From assembly GCA_034440615.1 (NCBI GenBank), contig JAOTOM010003931.1, positions 95,001 to 159,000 on the forward strand: a stretch of DNA of 64,000 nucleotides, read 5' to 3'. The stretch is from Ashinkailepas kermadecensis (Eukaryota; Arthropoda; Thecostraca; Neolepadidae). A program made the translations under genes and the position numbers. Within the stretch, counting starts at the first letter, position 1. Each line of letters begins with the position of its first letter. Below the pieces are notes generated by a model. It searched no databases. It worked only from the letters and a program-made list of their open reading frames with translations, and was not told the DNA's origin. This document shows, one piece after another, positions 24,590-35,787 of the stretch.

Positions 24590-25105
24590 ACGGCGCCCTC
24601 CGTGCGGTGGCTAGATGTGTGAGCACGGCGCCCTCCGTGCGGTGGTGTTAGCACGGGCCTCGTGCGGTGGCTAGTTGTGAGCACGGCGCCCTCCGTGCGG
24701 TGCTAGTGTGTGAGCACGGCGCCCTCCGTGCAGTGGCTAGGTGTGTGAGCACGGTGCCCTCCGTGAGTGGCTAGGTGTGTGAGCACGGCGCCCTCCGTGC
24801 AGTGGCTATGTGTGAGCACGGCGCCCTCCAGTGGCTGTGTGCGGCGCCCTCCGTCTCTTTACGCCCTCCGGTGCTGTTTGAGCACGCCCTCCGTGGGTGG
24901 CTGTGTGTGGCCGGCGCTTTTGTGAGCACGGCGCCCTCCGTGCAGTGGCTAGGTGTGTGAGCACGGCGCCCTCCGTGCAGTGGCTAGGTGTGTGAGCACG
25001 GCGCCCTCCGTGCAGTGGCTAGGTGTGTGAGCACGGCGCCCTCCGTGCAGTGGCTAGGTGTGTGAGCACGGCGCCCTCCGTGCAGTGGCTAGGTGTGTGA
25101 GCACA
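24590..25105. repeat. 35-bp minisatellite
   Basis: Unit GCACGGCGCCCTCCGTGCAG followed by TGGCTAGGTGTGTGA. It is regular at 35 bp between about 24950 and 25105, and degenerate with deletions between 24590 and 24950. Confidence 0.95.
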
Positions 25106-25249
25106 TTGGTGAGGAGACATAGTGGTGTTGGTTGAGTGGTATCCAGCGAGTTGGCTGGAACAAAATGTCCCCAAATTTTTGAAAGTGAGACGAGTGAGAT
25201 GGGCCGAAAGCTTGGACCATCTAGATCACTCAATCACCAAGCGGGCACT

Positions 25250-25335
25250 GCCGCTCCGAGCGGGCACCGCGGCTGCACCGAGCGGGCACCGCGGCTGCAC
25301 CGAGCGGGCACCACGGCTGCACCGAGCGGGCATCA
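25250..25335. repeat. 22-bp minisatellite
   Basis: About four units of CCGAGCGGGCACCGCGGCTG plus CA, the last one diverged. Confidence 0.9.
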
Positions 25336-25774
25336 CGACTACACAGAGCAGGCACCACCGCGAAACGGACGGAGCCCCTGACCACGACAGTGTGTCACCC
25401 CTGGAGCAGATTGTCTGAAGACTGTGCGCCACCCCTGGAGCAGATGGTCTGAAGACAGTGTGCCACCCCTGGAGCAGATGGTCTGAAGACAGTGTGCCAC
25501 CCCTGGAGCAGATGGTCTGAAGACAGCGTGCCACCCCTGGAGCAGATGGTCTGAAGACTGTGTGCCACCCCTGGAGCAGATGGTCTGAAGACAGTGTGCC
25601 ACCCCTGGAACAGATGGTCTGAAGACAGTGTGCCACCCCTGGAGCAGATGGTCTGAAGACAGTGTGCCACCCCTGGAACAGATGGTCTGAAGACAGTGTG
25701 CCACCCCTGGAGCAGATGGTCTGAAGACAGTGTGCCACCCCTGGAACAGATGGTCTGAAGACAGTGTGCCACCC

Positions 25775-25840
25775 GTGGACGCGAATGATCAACTCTGGTC
25801 GAAGCGCCCTAAAGCCAAAATAACTAACTAACTAACTAAC
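25775..25840 (+). mobile_element. 5'-truncated SINE/LINE tail inside the 34-bp array
   Basis: A 66-bp insertion flanked by the 12-bp duplication AGTGTGCCACCC (25763-25774 and 25841-25852), which also restores array phase. It carries GGTCGAAGCGCCCTAAAG and ends in TAACTAACTAAC. The same tail appears inverted at 55950-55990. Confidence 0.93.
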
Positions 25841-26041
25841 AGTGTGCCACCCCTGGAGCAGATGGTCTGAAGACTGTGCGTCACCCCTGGAGCAGATGGT
25901 CTGAAGACAGTGTTTAATACAACGAAGAATGGCTCTTAGATGCTCCTGGGTTTTAGACATTACGTGTAAAGACCTTCAATATACCAGGAGGTGCTGAGTT
26001 GATATGAAAAGTAACGATAAAGGTTATATTTTATTACTCAA

Positions 26042-26066
26042 CGTTTCGGCCAGGGGCCATCGTCAG
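26042..26066 (-). ncRNA. hammerhead-like core motif
   Basis: On the minus strand: CTGACGA, one base, stem II GGCC-CCT-GGCC, then GAAAC and GTTGAG. The stem is perfect. The single unpaired base between the CUGANGA box and stem II departs from the textbook hammerhead. Confidence 0.6.
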
Positions 26067-26081
26067 GAGTGACGATGGCTC

Positions 26082-26105
26082 CTGACGATGGCCCCTGGCA
26101 GAAAC
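26082..26105 (+). ncRNA. hammerhead-like core motif, mate of the inverted pair
   Basis: CTGACGA (26082-26088), stem II GGCC-CCT-GGCA with the closing pair lost, then GAAAC (26101-26105). Inverted copy of the motif at 26042-26066. Confidence 0.55.
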
Positions 26106-26275
26106 GTTGAGTAATAAAATGTAACCTTTATCGTTACTTTTGATATCAACTCAGCACCTCCTGGAATATTGAAGGTCGTATATTTTCTTTACACGTAATG
26201 AAGACGTGTGCCACCCCTGGAGCAGATGGTTTGAAGACTGTGTGTCACCCATGGAGCAGATGGTCTGAACACTCA

Positions 26276-27590
26276 TTGGCGATATGTGGAGTTCTCCGAG
26301 ATGGTATTCGCATGGAAGCATCATCTCAGACAGTTAACGGGTGATGCCGAACTACGCCGGTAGCGGCGAAGTTGGCTGCATGCCCCGCACCTGAGGCACC
26401 CGAGCGGACGTGGTGACCCGGACCAGCAGCCGACACCCGACAATACGCACATGACCCAATTGACCTCCGCAGCGGTCGAGGTCACCCACCCGAACCGACA
26501 CCCGACAATACTCACATGACCCGATTGACCTCCGCAGCGGTCCAGCTCACCCGGACCGGCAGCCAACAATACTCACACGGCTCGCTTGACCTCCGCAGCG
26601 CCTGACTGCATCGCAGCAGTGTGAACCAGCGGTCACATGAGTGACTGTAGCTGGCGGTGTGGTACCGGCCGACGGACTGTGCCGCTGCCGTCGCCGCCGC
26701 GCCGCTCGCACTGACCGTCCGCGGCCGACGCACGGTCGAGTCGCGTCGGTGGCGACGGTGTGTCACGTGACGCCACGCGCCAGTGCTAGTCGGGCCGGCG
26801 AGAGTGACCTGCGGTGTTCACTTCCCAGTGCACACTGCGCAGCACGCAGCGCTATCTGCCGGACGTGTCCTCCGGAACTCAGCTGAGTTGCACCCAACGA
26901 TGCTCGTGCGGTGCACGTGATATCCGGCAGCCCGATAGTCAGGGACAATGCCACCAGGCGGCTGCAGGAGCGAGCACATGGTTTCGCCGCTCCCCTCCCC
27001 ACATCTGGAATATGAATCTACACAAACGATAAGTCGGCTACGGAGGACTCCAGACGACGAGGCTTTCCAGAAATAACAGGAAGAACTCGGAATACACGAG
27101 GAAAAGGCATGGAAAAGGAGACCCACGGATGGAAGCGGAGGCCAGGTGGGATAGGGGATCTCGAAGAGCTCAAAACTTCGTTTTCCACGGCGGGCATGAA
27201 GCCTTTAACAAAGAGCACACCTGGCGCTCATTGATATTCCGTCCGTCTGGCAGCAGCGTTTTCCCTGCGGACGTCTGAATGGTTCCTTAGTGGTGCACAA
27301 CCGCAGCATGGCACACATAACGTTTTCAGGGATGCCGGGTTCCGGTGATTCACGCGCTGGTGCCGTCATGGTGTTATGGCGGTAGGCATATTTTGTTTAT
27401 AAAAAAAATTGATGGTGCGTTCGACGGGTACGTTGGCGTATAGCCTGTTCAAGTCCAGTGATGCCAGATTTCCGCGGCGATTTTGGGGTCCTAAGCAAGT
27501 CAACAGACTCATCAGTTGACTTAATTTAGTAAATGGCTGTCATGTATGTCCTCAGTGTCGTGACAAGTGTTTTTGCTAGATGGTACGTCG
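26276..27590. other. GC-rich non-coding, no recognised feature
   Basis: 26380-26580 contains a loose repeat of GACCTCCGCAGCG and ACCCGACAATAC motifs. No frame shows a domain. Confidence 0.5.
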
Positions 27591-28110
27591 GCAGTAGGCT
27601 CTTGGACACTCAAATTGCTGATTCAAACCCAAGTCTGTCTGCGTATCACTTACTGCATTTCGGTCTCGGGAGGGACATCAAAGGGTCACCAACAGAGTAC
27701 TAAAATTTATCAACTTCGCAGCTAGGATTGTCACGGGGAAACATCACTGGGAACACATCGGTCTGGCTTTAGGGTCCCTGGGTGGCGCAGAATCGATCGC
27801 CTGCTGGAGAGACGGAATGTCACCAAAGTGTTTAAGGTGGCCTACAGCGGCTCCGGCCCTCAGGCTCTACGTGAAATGTTTCCAGCTCGCTTCGAGGTGT
27901 TGCGGCGCGTGACCCGATCGGCCAGCGCCCCCGAGCTGCCGAGGCGCCGGCTGGCATGCACGCATAGTAATTTGTTGATACACAACCGCTGCCTCTTGGA
28001 AGCAGCTACCTCGGGCCGTCTCGGGCGGTTGCTCCACGTCGATTTTATAAATTGGCTGTGCAGGGCATCAAATAATATGCCTTGTCGTTTTAACTAAATT
28101 ACCAGCTGTT
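27590..28110 (+). mobile_element. LINE fragment, RT C-terminal region
   Basis: The plus strand around 27630-27770 carries a degraded YCISVSGGTSKGHQQ-like reading. The frame 27828-28097 gives RRLACTHSNLLIHNRCLLEAA. This part is the inverse counterpart of 23490-23700, so the two are opposite-oriented copies of one family. Confidence 0.65.
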
Positions 28111-28124
28111 TCTACTAGGTAATC

Positions 28125-29186
28125 CAGGCATAAATCGACCAGATAATCTCCGTGATCGGATCCTTGTACAGATCATCGCAAAAACATTTTAGTCTAAATT
28201 GAAATGCAAGATATAAAAACCACCAAAAACAACTTACTGGCGTATCCGACAGAGCGAAGGAGGAACTGTACACCAGGGCACTTGTTTACCATATCCAGCT
28301 GCATCATATGCCTCTCGTGCATAAATATTGGATCGTACGCCATGCACACATTGCGAGGTGTAATCTCCCTCTAATCGGACGGTTGAGGGAATGCATCACT
28401 TCCATGCACCCCTGTGGCCGAGCCCATGATCGTATGTGAAGCGCATTACTTACCGTGGCAGATACAGAGAGCGCAAAATATAAATGCTATTACGGTACCA
28501 AAAGGCCAGCACTAACATAGACATCATGTTCTTTACAGCGTACTTCCCAGCGCTGCCTCTTCTAACGACTACAATAAGCCGAGCTTGTTGCAGCTGAGCT
28601 CAGACCGCACCACCTCCTCGCTAAATTAAACGGTGGCGCCACCGATCCGTATGTGGCGGATGCCTGCCACACAGTCACTTTCCTGTGTGAATCGTACCTC
28701 ACAGTCTGGGAAGACGGTTCATCTCCGACTTTAGAAGGACCCTACTTATGTACCCTGCGTAACCAGAAGACGAACGAACCCCAAGTACATGACGAACGAG
28801 GATTGCTAATTTCAAGTCCTTAAAGGTATGTGCATCGTGTGGACAATGATGTGTTGCGAATTTGCAAATTGCAATACATAACATGAAGCAAGTGTTTTGC
28901 AACAATCCATTAATTTTACTCATTATGACTAGCGATATAAATAAGCGAAGTAATATAAATATTAGCAATGGGCCACATATAGATGTGTTTTCCATTCGCA
29001 AATGCAGCTTAGTTTGACCTCTGCGAGTGAACAGGATTTTCGGACTTTGAATATGAAACAATGGTAGCTTTCCATTATGTTGGTCGAGCTAAATTGTTCA
29101 CAAAATAAGGCGCATGCAATCATGATCGTTCACGGCGTTCCGCAGAGTCGCTAATTGTGTGCGCAACTTAATGAATGGTATGATCA
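28125..29186. other. non-coding, no recognised feature
   Basis: AT-leaning sequence. One minus-strand open frame (28699-29061) has no recognisable domain. Confidence 0.5.
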
Positions 29187-29766
29187 GATGTGCTCAGAAG
29201 CGCAGCCAGGGGGGAGGGGGTCCCCTCAGGAATAAAAATTCACTAGATCAAACAAGTAATTGAGTTTTTCACCATTTCATGACAATGCAGTTCCCTGAGA
29301 TTGAGGTACTTTCACTTGAACAGCCTTATGAGTATATCTGTGGCTTTTGGATAAAAAAATAATGTATTATCAATAAGACTCGCTGAGCTTTCGATTTCCG
29401 TTTGCATCAACGGAAACGGCCGAACAAACAAGATGAGCCAAAACGCCTCTCCAACATATTGGCCCGGGCTATGAATTCTACACCAGCATCACGTTAACAA
29501 CAATATTAATCACCAAGCCGTTTGCATTGTCCGAAAAATATACGCAGCCAACCGTTTCGACACTTTGAAAGCCACGGTAGCGAACGCCAGTTATGCTAGG
29601 ATGATACCTTTAGTACAGCGTAGACATTTTACACCTTTGTCCCCCTGCATATGAACACACTATTCCGTGACTAGGAAGGGGCAAGTGAGCGGGCACTAAA
29701 ATCCAGGGGGCATCAAAATTCGGGATTCACCCTTGGCTACCTCCTGTATCCGCCACTGCACATCTT
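29187..29766. mobile_element. Possible non-autonomous DNA transposon
   Basis: The left end AGATGTGCTCAGAAGCGCAG resembles the inverse of the right end, AGATGTGCAGTGGCGGATAC on the minus strand, followed by a CAGG-rich stretch. CAGTGGCGGATC-type ends are common in hAT-like miniature elements. The match is imperfect and I could not fix a target duplication. Confidence 0.35.
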
Positions 29767-32200
29767 ACAACCTCTTACGCGAGCTTTGCCTCAGAAATAC
29801 CGATTCCCTCACCGTCTCCGTCGTCTTCCAGATCTAGGGTGGTGTCATAGATTCCTTCTTAAAGCTTCCGAGCCTCATATTTAATGCATTCATCTTCACC
29901 CTCCCCATCTCACCCCACCTAAGATATTCATACATAAGTGAACCATAAGGCGTCATCAGGAGTAGGCCTGAAAAAGCACGAACCACCATAGAGGGAAGCT
30001 ATCAAGCGCTAGCGCCACCTATACCATCGCACTGTGTAATAGCCCGACATCTAGTGTCTGTATTCCGCAATTCACCATGACTCATGTTTCTGCAACTCAC
30101 GTTGTTTAGATCACCAACTTCAACATTGCTATGTATATAGTCGCAATAGTTTTTTTAGCCTCATCTGTGGAAGAAATGCATTTTTGACTCCCAAATCTAT
30201 CGGTGGGCTACAACATTGGCTACCCTTCAACTTTTAAAGTCGGTATCACTGCCAAGACCATGTCTTGAAAGACGAAAAGAGAAAATAACGGCGAGTGGAT
30301 TCCGCGTTCCATAGGTATGATCATTACACGCACCCGGCGAAATCAGCTTTCAACACCCTCCACATACCCGTTGATGTTCCTTTCATGTGCTGGTTAGGGC
30401 CTGATATTCCGTATGGTTGGATCAACTTCCATGGCTACGCTCCCTTTTCCGGTCAGTTGCAGTCCCCGTCCCAATCCGCAGCCGGTGGAACCTGGAGATG
30501 GCGGGCTACCAGATATTCTAAGCATTAACACTTTCTGTGATTGGTAGAAAACTAGGACGGGAGCTTCATAGTTTTGCTTTGGGATGCACGGCAGCAGTGG
30601 CTGTCCTAACTTTCATGCTGAACATTATTTTAATATGCTTGTTAAGCGAGGAAGGGGAAGGCGCACACCCTGCAATTTCTCAGCTAGAGCAGTAATTAGC
30701 ATTTCAACGCCTAATTTACCGTCCCTATGGCATTTGCCACCATTCAGCTTTTGTTATTTCTCTTCAAATACCATTAGAAACACAATCCTCCAGTTTGTGG
30801 AAAAAAGTTGGAGATGCAAGTTTTTAAGTTGCGGATGCATGTGCATTAAGAAAAGGATATGAACTTACATTCACATAGAAAATCGGCTGGTCTTCTTCCC
30901 GTATGCGGATGGAAAAGGAGGTGAGATGTCAAGCTGACTACTGCCGTGCAGACATCAACTTTATATCCGATAATTTTACGGCGCTGCTGAACACAATGGC
31001 TATCAGGTGCTTACCCAGCGCATTGCCTGTCATGTCATGGCGGAAGTAAAACATTGGCATGATCTATTGGCGTAGGAACGTGGCGAACAGGGGGCCATGG
31101 TCTTCCCACTTTCCTGACTTGTGCATTAATCCTATGGGATAAAATGACACTGGCCCCTCCACTTTATCAAATGCCAATCATCGTCGGTACGCCCTAGCAA
31201 CATCAAACAAAAATGCATCAGAAAACTCTTGGCTCCATCATGAACTTCATGTTTTAATTACATACTGCACCCGAGTGCCTTGCGAGTACGGTGTTGCACG
31301 ATCAGAACTCATATTACGCAGAGTTTGTTCCATGCGTCCTCCGCCCACCACCCAGCGGGCGAATCCTTATTCGCCAGGAAGCGGCGACTCTGTGGCCGGC
31401 ATTGCCGACACCACCAGCTGAACCTCACGGCACGGTGGTGGATGAGACCGAGTGTGAGGATTCCAGCCCAGTGATGCGAGGAGCGGGAGACCAGTGTTTT
31501 AGTAGCCGAGCTGTGCAGTTCAGCAAGTATGCACTTTCATTCGAACAATATTTCCATCATAAAAGCATAATATGTGTAGGAGAATGGGGAGAAGTAGCAC
31601 ACGGAAGAACGGGGATACCTCGGTTTTCTCGAGTATTCCATGCACAACGATGGGCTTATTTCACTCCAAATATCTCTTTTTTATATCGAAGCGGCAACAC
31701 TATCAAGATCTTCCATTTCTAGGTGCGCGCCTGCGACAGCAGGCTGGAGAAACTCTGGAAAATGTTCTTGGAAGATGTTACCAGTCCATTGGAGATAAAA
31801 GCAAACGTCGATTTACTACGTGATTTTGCACCAGGAGTCAAGTGTGATGTTGCCCATAAATGCTTCACCACGCTTCGCCATGCTTCTTTTGTAAATGCGA
31901 CACTACGGGTTCTTCCAGCCAGTATATTTCCCCGGTATGGAGATAAACTGGCTGGAATGACCCGTATGGATGCTGTCGTCGTGCACCTGTTTGCACGGGC
32001 ATCCTCAAGGAGAAGCTCACATTGACGTCGTGTAGCGTCGTGGCGTCGTCTCAGGTGCACTGCTGAGATGAAAAGACATCATCAAGAAACAGAAGAATGA
32101 CAAAAAGCCGGGGCATGAGACAAACGAGGCACCTGGCAAGGCCGGTACGAGCGCCAGGAAGGTTTTGTATGGTAAGACGAGGATGCTCGGGAACCACTGG
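29767..32200. other. No recognised gene; unassigned open frames
   Basis: Frames at 31291-31722 and 31723-32025 on the plus strand are open for 143 and 100 codons. The second follows a TTTCTAG that could be a splice acceptor. Neither matches a family I recognise. Confidence 0.4.
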
Positions 32201-32205
32201 TACCT

Positions 32206-32226
32206 CTGAAGAAGACATGACGAAAA
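32206..32226 (+). ncRNA. degenerate hammerhead-like motif
   Basis: CTGAAGA (32206-32212) followed by AGACATGAC and GAAAA. Immediately after, AAAATGT-ATTGAA-ACATTTT forms a clean hairpin in the position of stem III. The stem II pairing is poor. Confidence 0.3.
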
Positions 32227-32239
32227 TGTATTGAAACAT

Positions 32240-33775
32240 TTTGTCAGTGTTGTTTTGTCCGTAAGATTATTGAGTGTCTGTGCCAAACATCGTCAGACAC
32301 ACACAAGACATAATTTTGTCAGTCAAGTATATCTGACGCATAATCTAATCTCAGGCAAGGGAGAAAATAGCGTGTGCCCTGTTTTGTTCATGCCACCTTA
32401 CGTCACACACATGAGCATCCGTGGGCTGTTGAATATAGCTACACATAACCAGTGGCAACCAGAAAGCTGCTTCGAGAGAGGCTAACGCCAGGGACCAGGA
32501 TGAATTTTGCATGAACAGAACCGCAGGCGTCGTTCACTCAATGTTTAACCTTATCATTTTGGGAAGGGACGCTCCCTGGCTTGGGTCCATCACTCCCCCG
32601 CTACAGGCGGGGGTCCCTCGGGGGGTCCCTCACTCCCCCGCTACAGGCGCTCGCCTGCCTGCGATAATATTAGTCAGGATCATTAGCCGGATCTAGGAGT
32701 TTAGATCCATTAGCAGGATCGCTTTTCCAGGAACTACTCTTTTAAATATAGGTCCAATGTACGCTTCCGGCACCAATTTGATGAGTGTTATTGAACTTCC
32801 CGAGATGTTGCGCAATTTTGCGGGGGAGGGGGAGGGTGCGTTGCTCGTGAAGGTGGCCACCCTCGGCTAGAAAGGTCAGTAAACCCTTTGGCAGAAGTAG
32901 ACGATGCTGCGGGCTCAGAGGGGTCAGCGGAGACGCATTCCATTCGGCGTGATGCCGTCGGTGGAAATGCCGCGGTCTCTCACCACGCGTGTCCTCAGCA
33001 AGCCTCCTGGCTCTGACGGCGCTGAACTGTGCCAATTTATACATGTGATTGAGGTGCTGTTGAAATTTGTGAGCGAGGAAGTGCACCGAAAGCGATCTGC
33101 GTTGCAGTGCAACATCGCTGCAACGTTGCACCGTGGAGCTGTGACTCACCACATCCGGCTGCCGTCTCCCGGTGCGACTACAGTTGACTCTGACTACTCG
33201 ACTACAAAACCGTCGCTGCTCCAATCTGCTGGGGCAGCCAAGCCGAATACCGGCTCGTGCACCTGCTATCATGCAATTCCATGATGAATCGTCTACTCTC
33301 GCGCTACAATTATCCTAGCGATGGTCCAAGTCATCGTGCTGGCCGCTCTACCTGCTCCAGATCCCCGACGAGTCGTTCTACGCGTGCCGTCGAGCCACGT
33401 GGTTCAGCTCCGGAGACTGGACTACGTCAGCTGTCTGACTACCTGCTGACCCTTGGGCAGCCGCACATCACACCGGCCGGTCTGGGCGCCATCGTGACCG
33501 CGCCCGCCCACAGGGAGCCCAGGTGAGGTGAGGTCAGTGTCGGCTCCCGTCACCATTCTCGCCGGGGAAAAAGGTCGCACCGTCGGGGCTGTAAAGTTGG
33601 TGTAAGGTGGCTACAACTCGGTGATTATCGTGCCGACGAGGTGTTCATTGATCAGTTACACGCACAAAAGCATGAAGCCTCAGCTACTGGACCTACGACA
33701 TGAACTAGATAATGTATGTACCAGTTCGACATACTGGCACACAGTGAGACGTTTCTACACTCTACAGCCGCCCGC
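32240..33775. other. No recognised gene
   Basis: Contains a short duplication of CACTCCCCCGCTACAGGCG at about 32590 and 32629. Open frames at 32904-33284 and 33257-33526 show no known domain. Confidence 0.45.
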
Positions 33776-33779
33776 CTCT

Positions 33780-34982
33780 GCCAGACTGTCGCGTGTGAAC
33801 GGTCCCTCCCCCCTCCCCGCCAGACTGTTGCGTGTGGACGGCCCCCGCCCCAACTGTCGCGTGTGGACGGTCCCCCCCCGCCCGACTGTTGCGTGTGGAC
33901 GGCCCCCCGCCCCCGACTGTCGCGTGTGGACGGTCCCCCGCCCCCGCCCGACTGTTGCGTGTGGACGGTCCCCCGCCCCCGACTGTCGCGTGTGGACGGT
34001 CCCCCGCCCCCGCCCGACTGTTGCGTGTGAGCGGCCCCCCACCCCCGCCCGATTGTCGCGTGTGGACGGTCCCCCGCCCGACTGTCGCGTGTGGACGGTC
34101 CCCCGCCCCCGACTGTCGCGTGTGGACGGTCCCCCCCCGCCCGACTGTCGCGTGTGGACGGCCCCCCGCCCGACTGTTGCGTGTGGACGGTCCCCCCGCC
34201 CGGCTGTCGCGTGTGGACGGCCCCTCGCCCGACTGTCGCGTGTGGACGGTCCCCCGCCCGACTGTCGCGTGTGGACGGTCCCCCACGCCCGACTGTTGCG
34301 TGTGAACGGCCCCCGCCCGACTGTCGCGTGTGGACGGTCCCCCGCCCCCGCCCGACTGTTGCGTGTGGACGGTCCCCCGCCCGACTGTCGCGTGTGGACG
34401 GTCCCCCGTCCGACTGTCGCGTGTGGACGGTCCCCCGCCCGACTGTCGCGTGTGGACGGTCCCCCGCCCGGCTGTCGCGTGTGGACGGCCCCCCGCCCGA
34501 CTGTTGCGTGTGGACGGTCCCCCGCCCCCGCCCGACTGTTGCGTGTGGACGGTCCCCCGCCCGACTGTCGCGTGTGGACGGTCCCCCGCCCGACTGTCGC
34601 GTGTGGACGGTCCCCCCGCCCGACTGTCGCGTGTGGACGGCCCCCCGCCCGACTGTCGCGTGTAGACGGTCCCCCGCCCGGCTGTCGCGTGTGGACGGCC
34701 CCCCGCCCGACTGTTGCGTGTGGACGGTCCCCCGCCCGGCTGTCGCGTGTGGACGGCCCCTCGCCCGACTGTCGCGTGTGGACGGTCCCCCGCCCCGCCC
34801 GACTGTTGCGTGTGGACGGTCCCCCGCCCGACTGTCGCGTGTGGACGGTCCCCCCCGCCCGACTGTCGCGTGTGGACGGTCCCCCGCCCCCGCCCGACTG
34901 TTGCGTGTGGACGGTCCCCCGCCCGAGTGTCGCGTGTGGACGGTCCCCCCGCCAGACTGTCGCGTGTGGACGCCCCCCGTCA
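33780..34982. repeat. Large ~29-bp GC minisatellite
   Basis: About 40 copies of CCCGACTGTCGCGTGTGGAC followed by GGTCCCCCG, with length variation from extra CGCCCC blocks. The strand asymmetry (C-rich plus strand) and lack of stops give open frames of up to 515 codons in several frames on both strands. Simultaneous openness in many frames marks these as artefacts. Confidence 0.95.
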
Positions 34983-35214
34983 AGGGTGGCCTCTTATCTC
35001 CTGGTGGACTCCGCTTCTCTCCCAGGTGCCTCCTCTTCCAAATTACAAGCAACCTTTCTTATCTCAGCTGCCTTGTCATTTCCTGGAGACCTTCTTACCC
35101 GTTTTGGAGCCTTCTTTCTCGCCTGGGAGCCATCTCTCTTATCTAATGACCTTTCTCTCCTATTTTAGGGCATCCTAATTCATCATGGGGTCTCATGATG
35201 GGGGCAGCCCGGGG

Positions 35215-35300
35215 TATACTCTAATCAAGGGCGTCGCCACCGGGAGGGGGGCAGCCCCCGGGCTGCCCCCCCGGTGGCGACGCCCCTGATTAGAGCATAT
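35215..35300. repeat. GC-rich hairpin palindrome
   Basis: TCTAATCAAGGGCGTCGCCA and its inverse close a hairpin with AGCCCCCGGGCTGCC-type centre. The GGGCGTCGCC ends resemble sequences at 57612 and 63236, suggesting a dispersed inverted-repeat family. Confidence 0.75.
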
Positions 35301-35484
35301 CACACTCAGTGTTACTTCAGTGTAGAATAATGGACTAGTTGCAGGTCGGCAATTTTTTTTTGTGTGGACAATTTTTGGTCAATTAGGACATTCTGAAACA
35401 CATGGAAGCATTTTGTCTGCATTGGAATGAGCAAAGTTGCCGTATTTTGCTCATATCAGATTCAATGTATTTTCCTCGATCCAG

Positions 35485-35508
35485 ATTGGCTGTGGCTGGA
35501 TGACGTCA
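35485..35508 (+). promoter_or_regulatory. Inverted CCAAT box and CRE upstream of the THAP exon
   Basis: ATTGG (35485-35489) and a full palindromic CRE, TGACGTCA (35501-35508), lie about 85-108 bases before the THAP start codon with no TATA box in view. This fits a TATA-less housekeeping-type promoter; the function is inferred. Confidence 0.45.
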
Positions 35509-35592
35509 CAGTTTGGTACTGGACTCGTCGTCGCCGGCCGGCATTAGCATTTGCGTGTATTTTGCGGCGGGTTGTTGTGTTCCGGCTGTAGA

Positions 35593-35781
35593 ATGGAGGA
35601 GAAAGGTGGATATTACCGATATTGTTTCGTTCCTAAGTGCACCAACACAACAATTACTACACCAGAAAAACGGTTTGCCTTCGTTCCTAGTGATCGCAAA
35701 AGGAGAAAGCTCTGGTGCAAAGTGGTAAGGAGAAATGACCCGATAAACAAGACAGCATCGTGCTGCGGAGATCATTTTGAT
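35593..35781 (+). CDS. THAP-type zinc finger protein, first coding exon
   Basis: 63 codons from ATG at 35593 to a splice donor GTGAGT (35782-35787), in phase 0. The residues form a THAP domain: zinc ligands C11 and C16 (CFVPKC), then C58 and H61 (CGDHF), with the conserved Pro32 (FVPSD) and Trp41 (KLWCK). THAP domains bind DNA in transcription regulators and in P-element-type transposases. The exon ends just after HF, before the terminal AVPTIF-like segment, which should lie in the next exon. I found no continuation within the window. It could be a host gene, or a THAP domain captured by a P-like transposon. The start is supported by the lack of in-frame upstream Met and by normal THAP spacing from Met to the first Cys. 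Confidence 0.8.
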
Positions 35782-35787
35782 GTGAGT

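Larger units (their letters stand above)
25913..26200. mobile_element. Inverted-repeat element with paired hammerhead-like motifs
   Basis: A nearly complete palindrome centred near 26074. The left arm runs from the outer sequence through CACCTTCAATAT-like and TTACTCAACGTTTCGG to the centre; the right arm is its inverse. The outer left part (25913-25972) is nearly identical to 42346-42405 beside the Penelope-like endonuclease. Both arms carry the hammerhead-like core. It sits within the 34-bp array, which resumes after a duplicated AAGAC. Confidence 0.85.
25388..26275. repeat. 34-bp minisatellite interrupted by two insertions
   Basis: Units contain CCACCCCTGGAGCAGATGGT, then CTGAAGACAGTGTG, with a 34-bp period. 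The array is continuous to about 25774, interrupted by a tail insertion (25775-25840), resumes to 25912, is interrupted again (25913-26200), and resumes to about 26275. The long minus-strand open frames are repeat artefacts. Confidence 0.95.

Noticed and set aside
25226..25792. 188-codon repetitive frame on the minus strand
   Set aside because: Product of the 34-bp and 22-bp tandem arrays; no domain and broken by insertions.
31723..32025. 100-codon plus-strand frame after a possible splice acceptor
   Set aside because: No recognised family, an overlapping open frame on the other strand, and no supporting donor or neighbouring exon.
33621..35168. 515-codon open frame, and a 466-codon frame on the other strand
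   Set aside because: Both are produced by the ~29-bp minisatellite, which is open in several frames at once.
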